A DNA stretch of 64,000 nucleotides, from NCBI RefSeq assembly GCF_964199755.1, contig NC_133896.1:82985815-83049814 (forward strand), written 5' to 3'. Both the position numbers and the translations under genes were made by a program. This document shows, piece by piece, positions 39,877 through 53,169 of this stretch. Below the pieces are notes generated by a model. That model saw nothing but the letters and a program-made list of their open reading frames with translations, had not been told where the DNA came from and did not search any database. Every line of letters begins with the position of its first letter. Positions within the stretch are counted from its first letter, which is position 1. Source of the stretch: Larus michahellis. Lineage: Eukaryota > Chordata > Aves > Charadriiformes > Laridae.

Positions 39877-42465
39877 GATCCTGAGGGGAGGGAGGTGGGT
39901 AAAAAGCGAGCTCACAGCCCTGGACTTCAGGAGAGCAGACTTTGGCCTCTTCAAAGATCTGCTTAGAAGAGTCCCATGGGATAAGGCCCTGGAGGGAAGA
40001 GGAGCGCAAGAAAGCTGGTTAATATCCAAGGATTAAGTTCTTCAAACTCAAAAGTGGCCCATCCCAGTGAGTAGGAAGGCAGACAGGAATGCCAGAAGGC
40101 CTACATGGATGAACAAGCTGATCTTGGCAAAACTCAAACACAAATAAGAAGCATACAGAGGGTGGACGCAGGGACAGGTAACCTGAAAGGAACACAGAGA
40201 CACTGTCAGAGCATGCAGGGATGAGGTTAGGAAAGCCAAAGCCCAAAAGGAAATGAATCTGGTGAGGGGTGTCAAAGGCAACAAGGAGGGCTTCAATAAG
40301 TACATAAGTGACAAAAGGAAGACTAAGGAGAATGTGGGCCCACTGCTGAATGAGACCAGGGGCCTGGTGACACAGGACACGGAAAAGGCTGAGGTACTGA
40401 ATGCCACCTTTGCCTGACTCTTTACTGGCAAGACCAGCCTTCAGGAATCCCACATCCCAGAGACCAGGGAAGTCTGGAACAAGGAAGGTGTATCCATGGT
40501 GGAAAAGGATCAGATCAGGGAATATTTAAGCAAGCTGGACATGCATAAGCTCATGGGCCCTGATGGGATGCACCCACGAATGCTGAGAGAGCTGGAAGAT
40601 GTCATTGTGAGGTAACTCTCAATATTCTTTGACTGATCATGGCAACTGGGAGAAGTGCCCAAGGACTGGAAGAAAACATATGTCACTCCTATGTTCAATA
40701 AGGGCAGGAAGGAGGACCCAGGGAACTACATGCTGCTTAGCCTTACCTTGATCCCTAGGAAGCTGATGGAGCAACTAGTTCTGGTAATCATTTCTAGGCA
40801 CATGAAGGACAAGAAGGTGATTGGGAGTAGCCAGCATGGATTCACCAAGGGGAAGTCATACTTGACAAACTTGATAACATTTTATGATGAGATGATTGGC
40901 TTGGTAGACAGGGAGAGAACAGTGAATATTGTCTACCTAGACTTCAGTAAGGCTTTCAGCACTCTCTCCCATAAGATCCTCATGGAGAAGCTGATGATGT
41001 ACAGGCTGGATGAGCAGTGAGGTGGATTGAAAACTGGCTAAATAGATGGACACAGAGGGTGCTGAGCAGTGGCATGAAGCCTACAGCTGGAGGCCAGCCA
41101 CTAGTGGTGCATCCCAGGGATCAACGTCTTCATTAATGATCTGGATGATTGGGCAGTTTGTTAACGACACAAAACTGGGAGAAGTGGCTGATACACCAGA
41201 GGATTGTGCTGCCATGCAGAGGGACCTCAATAGGCTGGAGAAATGGGCTGACAGGAATCTCATTAAGTTCAATAAGGAGAAGTGTAAAGTCCTGCAAGTG
41301 GAGAGGAACAATCCCATGCACCAATACATGCTGGGGACCGACCAGCTGGAAGGCAGTTTTGCAGAAAAGGACCTGGGGTGCTGGTGGGCACCAAATTGAC
41401 CATAAGCCAACAGTATGCCCTTGCGGCAAAGAAGGGTTATGGTAACCTGGGCTGCATTAGGAGGAGTGTTGCCAGCAGGTTGACGGAGGTGATCCTTCCC
41501 CTCTGCTCAGCATTGGTGTGGTAACGCCTGGAGTACTGGGTCCAGTGCTAGGCTCCCCAGTACAAGAGAGACATGGAGATACTGGAGAGGGTCCAAGCAA
41601 GGGCCACGAAGATGATGAAGAGACTGGCGCATCTCTCCTATGAGGAAAGGCTGAGGGAGCTAGGATGGGTTAGCCTAGAGAAGAGAAGGCTTGGAGGGGA
41701 AGTTATTAATGTATATAAATACCTGAAGGAAGCATGGATCCAGGCTCTTTTCAGGGATGTTCAGTGACAGGACCAGAGGCAATGGGCACAAACTGAAACA
41801 GAGGAGCTTTCCTCTGAACGTCAGGAAACACTTTTTTACTGTGAGGGTGACCAAACAGAGTCACTAGTTGCCCAGCAAGGTTGTGGAGTATCCCTTCATG
41901 GAGATATTCAAAACCAAACTGGATATAGTCCTGGACAACTGGTTCTATGTGGCCCTACTTGAGCAGCGCGTTGTAGCAGATGACTTCCAGAGGTCACAGA
42001 ATCACTGAACAGTTGGGTTGGAAGGGGCCTTTAAAGATTGTCTAGTCCAACTCCCTTGCCCTGAGCAGGGACATTTTTCACTAGGTCAGGTTGCTCAAAG
42101 GCCATCCAACCTGACCTTCAACACTTCCAGGGAGGTGGCATCCACAAATTCTCTGGGCAACCTCTTCCAGTGTCTTACCACCCCCATCATAAAAAATTTC
42201 TTTCTTATGTCTAATCTAAAACCTACCTTCTTTTAGTTTAAAACCGTCGCCTGTTGTCCTGTCGCTACAGACCTTGGTAAAAAGTCTCCATCTTTCTTAA
42301 AGTTCCCTGTATATATTTAAAGGCCAGAACAAGGTGTCCCCGGAGCCTCCTCTTCTCGAGGAGAGGCTGAACAACCCCAACTCTCTCCACCTGTCTTCAT
42401 AGGAAAGCTGTTTCAGCCCTCTCATCTGAGGTCCCTTCCAACCTCAACCATTTGGTGATTCTGTG
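39877..42465 (+). mobile_element. Long CR1 LINE copy, interrupted by a second CR1
   Basis: This plus-strand CR1 retains a large part of the second open reading frame. Recognisable blocks in order are GLFKDLLRRVPWDKALEG near 39950, the reverse-transcriptase start (LDMHKLMGPDGMHPRMLREL) near 40540, HGFTKGKSYLTNLITFYDEM near 40840, VYLDFSKAFSTLSHKIL (the LDFSKAFD-type motif) near 40940, KWADRNLIKFNKEKCKVLQV near 41250 and [27 protein letters not shown] near 41590. The catalytic FADD region is not intact, and several stops and frame changes break the frame. Its 3' end (AGGTCCCTTCCAACCTCAACC, GTGATTCTGTG) appears only at 42430-42465, after an inserted reversed CR1. About 2.15 kb excluding the insertion; the 5' end is truncated. 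Confidence 0.92.
41996..42427 (-). mobile_element. 5'-truncated CR1 inserted in the longer CR1
   Basis: Minus-strand CR1 3' fragment of about 430 bp, beginning at its 3' end with ACAGAATCACTGAACAG and TTGGGTTGGAAGGGGCC. It splits the 3' UTR of the surrounding plus-strand CR1. GAGGTC occurs on both sides (41990-41995 and 42428-42433) and looks like a short target-site duplication. The host reads CTTCCAGAGGTCCCTTCC without it, the usual CR1 text. It must be younger than its host. Confidence 0.9.
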
Positions 42466-43198
42466 TTTTTTCAAGAGCTCATATTTTAGACACTAGTGAA
42501 TAAAAATCTCTGTGTGATACCAATGTGGCCATGCTCATATGGGGTGCTCAATTTAATATCCCCGCCATTTTTTAGTGGGGACACTGCTTACAAAAATCCC
42601 CTTGTTATTGTTCCAAGTTTGAAAGTGACTCTGAGATCTTTACTTCATGTTGGAAAATTGAGTTGAGTAGACAAATTGGAAAGGATATTTTGATATATTC
42701 TTGTGACGCTTAATACATTATGTCCACTAGAAACTTGACGCATATTTCTATATGCATTTTGCATAGGGATGCAGCTGGAACCACCACATTCAACAATGAC
42801 ACATCTTGGCCTATGAATGTGTGGTCGTTGTGATACAGTCTTATTTATACAGCAGAAGAAACTGCTCCCTTTCCTTGGGTTGTAATATTATGCTTCAAAA
42901 TGCAGATTTTTTTAAGTGCATAAGACTTCTGCCATAGGCAAGTTGATGTTATTTATTTATTTATTTTCCCGTACAGAATACTGCTTTCTAGCTACACAAT
43001 TCTTATTAAATACCTGCACCACAATTTGTGCTATGACGAGCCTTCAACTGAATTTGACATTATAAATAGCAGCAAATATGACTCTCATTTGACTGCCCAT
43101 CTCCAGGAAATGCTTTACCCACAAAGGCCACCTGTGCATCTTTCACATTTAAGTGTGTTCCAACTCAGTGCTGCAATTCCATATGTCACTTGAGACCA

Positions 43199-43221
43199 TT
43201 TGTTTGTTTGTTTGTTTGTTT
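43199..43221 (+). repeat. (GTTT)n microsatellite
   Basis: Five to six GTTT units. Confidence 0.85.
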
Positions 43222-45744
43222 CAGATGCTCACTGTTACTAGTTATGTTCTTCTGAAAAAAGCCCAATAAATCTAAAGAATGAGAGAGGAATAAAATACAG
43301 GAAACACTCAATACAGAGGAAATACTGGCTTTGCTGCTGATGGCTTAATCAGACTTACATAGTCTGTCTCTGCCAAAGAATATTTCCCAACTCTGAATAT
43401 TTTTGTTTCAAATCAGAACAAAAGGGCAACCCTTCTACAGAAGGAGTGAGCATTTCTTCCTGCTCAGTTTCCTGGTGGGCCTCCAGAATGGTGAGGAGCA
43501 GGGAGGGTAGGTAAATTTTCAGGATAACAGGCATATGTGTGATTGCAAAACACTGACTGAATTTCTGAAATAGAAATAGGCTTCTCTGGAAGCATTTAGA
43601 CAAGCTCTGCATTTTAGTTTTCAAATGTAAAATCACAAGTTTCTTTTTACTAAATTTACAGCAGAGGAATCTTAATTTAGCAAAAGGAGAAATCCCCACA
43701 TGACTCTAACCAGGGAACTGGAAGATGAGTAATGTTTCCTTTTTTACTTCTTTTTTTTAGCATTAAAACTAGTTCTGTTATCCAAACGACAAAGGCTAGG
43801 GTTCAGATGGTGGTGGAAGGAGAATCAAAGTTTCGAGAGAGGGCAAAAGATTAGTTTAAACAAGTCTGAATGCATAGGTTTAAATAGAGGTCCCCAAAAT
43901 CCTGACTCTGTCTGCAGAATTCAAAGTGCACAAAAAACCCCTCTCTTCACAATTTGTCATGGCTTTCACTTTGATTTTAGGTCTAATACACGAACACTCA
44001 TTTTAAACAAAACTGAAAGCCTTCACAAAATTTAATATTTCACTCAAAGCACCCAATATACAGCCGCATATATTGTGATATTTTCAATAAATCATTGTGC
44101 TTCTCTCCTTTCTTCCTTGTTCTCTCAGCGGTCCTTAGCAGAGGTGATTTAGCAGCATTTTTCATAGATCATGTGGCTGTGCAACTTGAAAAATTACAGT
44201 ATATTTTGCAAGGCCTGCTGTTTATAGACAGCAGCTTCTGTCTCCACCTGAAATCAGAGCCGCATCTATTTTCTCTCCTAATTATGAGTATTGGGATCTT
44301 GGCGGAAGAACATTTTTCCCCACTTGGATTTGTTTAAGTTTTTATGACGCAGGTGGTTTACTGACTGTCTGACACCAAGGGTAAAGAGCATGACAATGCA
44401 GAGAAGAAAACTCATTAAAAAGTAAAGCTGTGACACTCCATTCAACGTTGCATCTCTGAGCTTTGCTGAGAAATGAGCTATTTGTGCAGCTATATGTCAA
44501 TATGAAGCAACTGAAAGCTAAGTGAGCAGAACATTTTTTCTCTAAAACGCGTAGGCACTATGAAGAAAAACATTCATGAGTTTGGTAGATCTATTGAGAC
44601 GAATACTCATTTTGGGAACAGTAGGGAAAGCATTAGCCAAGGAGCACTGAGAGTGGCTTGTGAGCTGAACACTTGTTTTGTAACAACGTGGCATGGGTAC
44701 AATGCTTATACTCTGCTTTTAATGGACATTGTATTGAACCAAAAAGGCTAATTATACACTCAAGATCTTTTGTCACTGTGAATATCATAACACCAAGAAT
44801 ACAGAACTGGCTGTGCTAATAAAACCTTATGGCAACAACAAACAGCAACTAATTACTGATCTAGTGGTGGCTGTCAAAAAAAAAAATTGCCTTTTGTCTT
44901 TTTCAGCGTGCAACAAAACCTAAAGATTTGCCTATGAGCATTGTATGACTTGAAATGACTCAGTTAATTCAATTAAAGGTATGATTGCATGCTGTCTTTT
45001 GAACTTTGTCAGTTTTACATGCTTTCTGCAGCCAAATGACAGCAGAGATGCCATCGATCTTAAGAGAGATTGACATTGAAGTTGCAGTAATTTCGAAGGA
45101 TGAGACTTCGCAGGTAGCTGTGCAAAAAACGGTCAGCATGACTTGCAAAGCTGTGGTAAATCTGTTTCTATCAATCATTGCTTACTGAGAACGTTCCCTT
45201 TATTCAGCAGCACAGAACGGATTCCTGTGAACCAACTAGTTTAATGGACACTGGGCAATCTGAGAAAGATTTCCGAAGAGGACATTTCAAAGAGAGTTAA
45301 TAAGAATTGCAGGAAGAATGCACAGAGTGATTGAGAAGATGGTCCGATGTGTGTAGGTCGTGATGGGAAAGGGGAAAGTGCAGAAGATGTGCGCATGAAA
45401 TTGCTTAGTTCTGAATTGCTTTAAGGTTCTGAACATTTTAAACTCATATAACAAAAAATGTGACATCTGTTAGAATAATTATTGTATTGTGAATTAGTGA
45501 TCATCTTATGCGTAAGGGTAAATTTTTCCCCCCTGGTTTAAGCCAAAATTCAAGAACTGATTTATGCTACATATCAAGGAAATTCAGGGTTAAGTATTAA
45601 ACAAACACAGTAACAGGTTGTACACTGCACACCTCAGGGCAATTACTGGATGCCATGTATGCGCTCTTCTGTTCTGTGCAACTTGGCTCATCGCGTAGCA
45701 CTTCTAATTACGAGTCACTGAGGCATGAAGATGTGGTATAAAAT

Positions 45745-45765
45745 GAAAAAAAAAAAAAAAAAAAA
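45745..45765 (+). repeat. Poly(A) run
   Basis: About twenty consecutive A. No LINE or retrocopy sequence is recognised directly upstream, so it is listed as a simple repeat. Confidence 0.8.
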
Positions 45766-47699
45766 CAGACAGCAATAAGGACCAGGAACTTACCCCTTGT
45801 TTTATAAGTCCCTCAGCTTGTGAATATTCAGCAGCCAGGCACAGGGGCCAATGCTTCATGATCCGGACGGGGACAAGACAGGCTAATGGATTTTCCTCCC
45901 AAATACAATACAGAATAGCAGACTTTCATTCAGCATTTCCTTCCTTCATTTTCTGCAGCATTTCGCCCCCAGCAATAGTCCATAATCCCAGTGCTTTTCA
46001 CAGGCAACACTTTTCCGTCAGCCAGGCCCCTACAATCAACCACTGCTCCCTTCACCGGTCCGCTGACCCCATGCCCATCCCACCAGTTCCCTCACATCAG
46101 TTTCGCTCACTGCTTCAGCTCTTCACTGGCTCCTCCTCATGCCAGGCCCCTCAGTGAGGGCTCTGCTGCTTCCTCGTGGTGTGATCTTTAAGATTCTCTT
46201 GCATTATCAAGGGCTGGAAGATGGGGCCTCCCACCAAGCCCTGCGTGTGTTAGAACAGCGGCCCTGTATGGGTTACCCCTCCCATCGTTCATGTTGTACC
46301 TGCATCCCCTGCAGACCAGTCAGTGGTGGGATCCCAGGTAGTATCGCCACAGCTGCTAAGAACCTGTGCTTAGACTTCAAATAGGAAGCATTTCCAGAGT
46401 ATGAGATAGTTGTGTGGCAAGACATTCTGTTGTCCCTGCTCCTCTAAATTACTTCTTCATATCCATAATTAAGATAATTGCCATATTGCTAAACACTCAT
46501 TTAGAGAGGGATGCAGCACACTTGGCTGTTGCTACTGCAGAGTTCTGATGCACAGCTTTATGTCTGAAATAAACATAACCAGAGGCTTGCCTAAATACCT
46601 CCACCTTCCCCGACTTACAATTCAATTTTCATTGAATGCCGTAAATTAGTACAAAATACACACAGGAACAGAAGTTCCAACCATAAAATTGACTGCTTTT
46701 GAGAGATTTCAAAGATCTCTGTTGTTCGCTAGGGCCATAGAAGAGAGATGCTCTCTCTGATGCAGTCTTCTCTTTGAGCAGCCTCCTAAACAGCAGCAAA
46801 GCAGCAGGAGAGTTTGCATTGTTAAAGGCCCTGTATCTGGTGGGTTTTGAACCTACTGTGCCCAGTGACTTACTAAAAAGACACACTACAGAAACGGTCA
46901 GTAGCTGCAATATTTATTCCAGTTGTGAAATTGTGCAACAGAACGGAAAATGCATTTGAGAAATCAAAGAACTGGATCAAATGTGACAGGGATAATTACC
47001 AAGACAGATGTCTTAGAGGAATGCACCTTCCCTTATAATGCCCATTGCAGCAGAACAATCCACTAGCAGCTATGCTGGCATTCCTGGGCTTTAAATATTG
47101 CTGACTTTCTCCAATAAAGATGTGTTGTGTATTTGCCTTCTGTTTTTTGCCTTCAAATAGGGCATGCAATCCCATTTGAAAGCTTTCCTCTCTAACCAGA
47201 AGAACTAGAAATATTTTTATTTTTCTCTTAGTGCAGGCTCTGATTCTGTTGCACTGTCTAGTTGTCAGCAGATGGGGAGTGAAATTAAATCAAATACCTA
47301 GAAATATATTGTAAATTGACAGCTCACATCCTGTGCATACCCGATTTTGAAAACATGATGTGTTACTCTTACAAACGGTCATTGATTTCTGTTTCTGGGA
47401 GATAGGTATGAAGCTTTAAAATAGAGTTCTGGAATCACATACTTAATTTTGTTTCATTTAGAAAGGAATTTATGAGAAATGGATAGAAGTGATTACACAA
47501 GAATGCAAGGGCTGAAAGAACAAAGAGGGAATGAAGTTGTTGAAGAAAAAGCTCAAGGAGTCTGGCTGATGTGCATTACCAGAGGGCAAGTTAAGCTTAG
47601 ATGTTATATTACCCTGAGCTCAGACTTGTTTTCCTTATCACAAACCCTGGAGCAGAACTTGCCCTCACAAAAGCGCATCCCAGGATAGGGCTCTGCATA

Positions 47700-50600
47700 C
47701 TAGAGCCTGTCCAAGTAGCTCGCTTGCTTGACCATGGCAGGATACGCCACTTTCTCACAAATGTAAAATTTGTACTCGCCACACCGTGCAGCATCTATGT
47801 TTGCACCTTGAAGCCACACACAGTCTAGGAAAGGACTTGAGCTGGCTCGTTGGATCTGAAACCTGTGAAAAAATAGCAGAGATATTCATCATCCCATGGA
47901 ATGCATACAAGCTCTCTGATGGGGGCTTGCCTAGGTTGATAAGCACGTGAGTGATGGGTAACCCTTCTGCTGGCAAACAGGCTGGGGGACTGCAGGTTAC
48001 TGAGCGGTGGTTAACAGTTGCTGCTTCTGGCTCATAACACATACACAGGGACATGGTCTGCTCCTATCTGTGCAGCGACTTACAGATCAGGGGAGAAAGC
48101 TGATCCGTCCTCCCACAGCCAGGGCCCCTCAGTTCCATTGCGAGACAGCCCAATCCAGAAAGAGTAAGAACTGTAAAACTGTGTGGATCGCATCACGAAG
48201 TCCTGTACAGAAATAAGTGCAAAGCCTGTGAATCACATCTCGGTGGCCCCATAATAGCCTATGATTTGGAAGAGAGGCAAACAAAAGCGAGCTGCTCACA
48301 CCCGTGCATAACAGACTTTGGTTCGCAAGTGAATCTGGGCGGTGCCTCCTACTCATGGCAGTCAGTGCTGTTTTGGAGATAATGAAAATGAACCTGCTGA
48401 GAGCTTTCAGTAGCTCTCAGTAGTATTGAGATAACCAAAGTTAGCTGGGTAATGGGTATAGGATAATGACTTCCCTCCAACGCCCTGGTTGCATAAGTCC
48501 GGCAGGAAAAGGCCTTTGCATCATTTGCTATTAATGTACACAGGAAATTCAAAACACAGACAATAAAATCACAGAGTGCAAGACATCATCCCATTGCCAT
48601 TAAGGGTCTGGGTAGAAATTCCTTCACAGCGAAGAGCTCTTCTAGCTGTGTTTTATCTGCTGCTTCATCTACAACATAGGAGTCAGAAAAAGATATGAAT
48701 CTTCTTCTGGTCCTGTGGGAGAAGACGGCAGTGAGCAGGCCAGGCCAGCGAGCTTTCTAGTTGTGGACAGCAGGAAAATGAAGGCCAGGCTTCTGATTAT
48801 TGCTAAATAGTTTGCTCCAGCAAGACAACAAAAAAGTTGCCAACCAGTACTAGCACGGTTGTATTTGCCCTGGGATGGGATGAGGATCTAGATGTAGACC
48901 CAAGCTGGTGTGTCTCAGTTAACCCCCCTAAGCCAGTAGAGACGCACCAGGGAGGGTGCAGCCACAGTACTAGTAGGGGGGCTCCAGTGGAGCATGGACA
49001 GCTTTTGCCACTTGGTCCAGCCCACGCGTGCCACAGGGTGCCATAGAACCAGTGGAAGAGTGGCTGCTCATGCCACAACAAAATGCAGAGCGTATAATGA
49101 GGGAGAGAGAAAAAAATAATCTTTACCAGCTCTTCCTTACTCTCTATCTTAAGAAGTCTGGACTCCAGAGCAGAGCATTGAGCCTTGCTTTCTTGCCAAG
49201 TTTTCCATTCTTTTGAAAAGTAATAGCAGTCCTCCCCATACTGTAGCCAGTTCTCAGGACAAGGAATACATTTATGTCCTAAAAAAAAACAAAAGAGCAC
49301 CTGATGAGGTTTGTCAGTCTCCAGTGGTCTAGTGGAACCCTGCAGGATCACTAGAGCAGTGCACAGCCTCTCGATCACAGAGGAGCAACAATTCCTCCTG
49401 CATTCTGCACCTAAATTCATGTCTTCATTGGAGACTTAATAAACCCAGTTGTCAGAAGAACATAAAAACACTTCTAAATGAAAATCAGAAAACCTAATAA
49501 TAAATGTGTTTTGAATCCGACCAGAAAACCTGAACGGTGGTAGTAAAACACAAATAGAGAAAATTTTGGAAGGTTCAGCAAGACATGGATCTAGGTGGAA
49601 GCAGTAAAAGCCTATACTTTCAGTCACATGAGTACGTCTCTATTCATGTGAACTTACTTTTAACTTCTTGTTAACATTAAGGCCAGCTCTTCCCTGCTAT
49701 ATGCTTTACAACACAATTTAACTTTCCCAATAGCATTTCATATTTGCAGTGCGCAGACATCAGACAGTGGTGGCCAGCCAAAGTGAAAGATAACAAGACC
49801 ATGGCTGTTAAAGAAAACACCTTTCTGACAGCCACACTTTGACTCTTTTTGGCCACATTATTCTGTTAGCTGCCTGTAGGGACCCTGAGTAATACTGAAT
49901 CCAGGAAGAACTCAAAAATGTTGGATTTTTCTTTCACTCTTGCACTATTGGAGAACTCCCCTTCCAGTTGGAAACTGAAATAATTGCAAGCAGCAAAAAA
50001 ACCTGCCAGACAAAATATTTTGAAATCTCTGGGAACTGGGTCCCAACTATAGGGTGAATCATGTTCACTGCTCTACAGTTTGCAGGACCATTATGTGCTG
50101 TAACAAATGAGTGCCATCTGGGAATGCTAGGACTTGATGCTGGATGGCAATAGATAGCACAGCACAGTGCACTTGACTCTCACAAATAGTTTCTGGTTTG
50201 CACTAAATTCAAATGCAGACAATTTACATAGATAATAGCATTGCCACTCTCTCACAAGATGTTAACTTATTACAATTCTCTTCCCTCTGCTGTAGGATAA
50301 TCTAACATACTCAGCTTACACATCATTAAAGTTTCACAACATAATTTTGCACAAGAAAAAAGACACCCTCAGCATATAGTGTGTAAACTGTTAAAGACAG
50401 TGATTATGATCCCACTTGGTAGAGAGCAGCAGTACTGACACTGCTGCATCCACTACTGCATAACAGAATGAAGCTGTATTGAGGAGTCAAAGCATTCCAG
50501 GCAATTAAAACCAGTAGGAATCTTCCATCAAATTTTTTTTCAGATGATTCACTGAAACTGACTGTGAAAGAAGGAATGGTAGATTTACCTATTAGAAACA

Positions 50601-53169
50601 CTTCTTTTTTAAAAAAAGAAGTGCCATCATCATGGTATTTTCTGAATTAAAATGTTTAGTTTAGGGTATAATCCATACCCATTACAAAAATCTAATAATC
50701 ATACTTCAGAAAGACTGTTACTTAAAAATGATCAAAATGGAAATGCAGCCTTTTGATTGACTTGGTTGAAATTTGTTTTTAAATGAAATAATTCCAGGCA
50801 ATTTTAGAGATTTTTTATTATTCCTTCCAATATGCTTGATAGAAAAAAAATGAATCTGTGGCTACCATAATGCAATGGAACCACCATCTTCCCACCACTA
50901 TGTACCTCTGGAGGTGGCAAGTTGCTTTACAGTCTCTGTCAAGTTCAAATTCTGAGCCTGGAGGTGTTCCAGCTGCTGGTTGAGGCTTTCCATAAGTGCC
51001 TTTTGCAGAGTGGAGTTTTCATCCCTTTCACGCACAAGGTGGTAGACCAGGATGACTTGAATCACAGGGAAACATGAAATTGTTCCATTAATATTAAAGC
51101 TAAAATGCTCAATGCAACCTGAATGAACTTACCAAAGACACGCGTACCTCCCCATGACTGAATATACTTGACCTACGTACAGTTTGTGCACACCTATGAG
51201 CAAGCCGTAAAGCATCCCAATTTCAAAGACTGGAGATCTCTTGAGTAGGTAAACTCTTCCAGCAAGGGACACTGTTTTGCATCATTAATCCCCTAGGCTA
51301 ATCCTTTTCTTTAACTAATTTCCTAGACTTTTAATTGTTCATACTGAACTCTGAGCACCCCTTCCGTGACCATACTTACACCTGGCAGCCAAGACTCCTG
51401 CAGCTACCACTGAACTTAGGCAGAAGACCCCAAGCGCCACTGTAGCCAGTCGCCAACAGGAAGACGGACTGGGGGAATCTGAGATAGACAAAAAGAAGGA
51501 AAAGCAGCAAGAACAGGAACCTCTCTTCTTTGTATCTGCAGCTCCTGCGTTGCACAAGACAACACGACTGGTAGTCTGCCCAGTGAACTGCTGATTTTCA
51601 GACTGGTATGTGGTATTACATGATGAAAACTGTCCCATCATTTGGGACCTCCTTAGGAGACATGGGCTGGAAAGCAAGCAAGCTGTGAAGACTAGCTTAG
51701 CCAGGAGCTTTTAAGAGAAAACGGATTGGACAAATAAAGCTCAACAGCACAGGATTTCACACGTGGGGAAAGAATATCAAAGTATTTGTGCTTACAACAT
51801 GGCTGAAATTTTCATATGCAGCCAGGTATTTTTACTTTGGGGTATTTTTACTTTTGAGTGCCTAACCTGCCAAATCAGGAATAAATTCACCTTTTGAGAA
51901 AATACCCTCAGGAACAGTCACCAGTGAAAGCCAGGTCCCTGTAAAATAATCTGAAATAAGGGCACACAGATGTGAACAAGACCACATACCTGCAGTTGCA
52001 CAGAAACACAGTCTCACAATTGGAAATGCACACACCCGTTCTTGCAATGTGGGCAGATGCAAAGACCCATGTGAAATCACACAGAGCCCAAAAAAACACA
52101 GAGGAATGGATTGCTTCCAATTTAAGACTTCTGTGTTCTTTTATTAGACTCCAGTATGAAATTTCCAAGGGAATACTTATGTTGAAGTCACCAAGAGAAA
52201 TAACTGGCATACCAACTTGTGGTATTTCTGCCTTTTATCCCCTGTGTTCCCTAACTCTAACCCTAACTCAACTCTAGTTGAGAAGAACTCTACTAGATTA
52301 CTGGTAGTTCAGCTTCAGGCTCCAAGTATAAAACTCAAGGACCCCTCAAAAAGTGAGAATGAGATAATCACTGGCTAGCCAATAAGGGAAAGTTTCCTTC
52401 AGAAAGAGCTCTTTAATCTATTAGATTATTATCAAATTTATCAAATTCATCTCCAGACATTTAGCCAGGCTGAAAAAAAACCTCTCTTTGCTTTACTACT
52501 ACCTTTCATACAGAGCAATTCTAAAGCACTAATGCATAGCATAAAGAATATAGATTTGGGACCAGCCACATTCTTCCCTTCCTCTTGAAGCTATGAAATA
52601 TAATTTTTATGATTTTTAAGAACAAAAAGGTATCTGTCCATCTATTCCTTCCCTTGAGAGAAAACATATTTTTTCCCCAGCTTCCCTTTATTTGATTCAG
52701 TTAGTCATATTTAAATGAGTAAATCTGAAAGACTTTTGCAAGGTCCCTTAAGCAGATTACTTAACTAACTTCCAGGAGCTGACACTTAATGTCTAACTGG
52801 AACATGTTTATTTTTACTTAACTGCATCCCACAACCTTAATTATATCTCTCCTCTGAAACCTAAAGAGTTTTTCCATATTCTCCACCCTTACATTCTTTT
52901 TAATCTCCTGCCTTTTTAGTTTTCTCCCCCCAATTTCTTCAAAGATTTGAGTCCAAAGGGCTCCCAGAAGCTGCGATGCTCCTTGATAGGTGACATCCTC
53001 CTCTGAGTCTCACATAAAAAATGTTCTCCAAGGTGAGAGTTTGCCTTGGAGAGAACTGCCCCCAAAAACCAGCACTACCTTTCGCTCTGGCAGTATGGAG
53101 CTCCTGGTCCTGGGATTTTTCTAGTGTCGTGAACCTCAGGTCCGCGTATGTCACTTCTTCACTTGTCAT
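47700..53169 (-). CDS. ITIM-bearing C-type lectin-like receptor of the CLEC1A/CLEC7A/OLR1 type, 6 exons
   Basis: On the minus strand six coding exons join in frame: 53169-53079, 51478-51380, 51055-50906, 49278-49127, 48202-48084 and 47862-47700, giving 257 aa. The ATG has A at -3. The tail has an ITIM, VTYADL at 6-11, so it is predicted inhibitory. The membrane segment is about 41-62, after SCWR. The stalk (63-113) looks helical, with glycosylation sites (NST, NLT) but no cysteine. The lectin-like domain starts at C117/C120 and shows FWIGLSRNGT, WLWEDGSAFSPDLFQI and FYICEK; these and CVWLQ closely resemble human CLEC7A (FWIGLSR, WLWEDGS, LFQI, CVWIH). The EPN/QPD calcium motif is absent. Dectin-1 uses a Trp and a His two residues later for beta-glucan; here the Trp is kept and the His is Gln. 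Position and orientation beside TMEM52B match mammalian OLR1/CLEC7A/CLEC1A. The ITIM tail differs from all three, so no symbol is given. Confidence 0.9.

Larger units (their letters stand above)
42466..47699. other. Intergenic region between the third receptor and the minus-strand receptor
   Basis: No exon of either flanking gene or of a new gene was recognised. It holds a (GTTT)n run (43199-43221) and a poly(A) run (45745-45765). The end nearest 47699 must contain the 3' UTR of the minus-strand receptor. Confidence 0.4.

Noticed and set aside
40019-40453. 144-codon minus-strand frame with apparent hydrophobic segments
   Set aside because: It is the antisense of the CR1 coding region.
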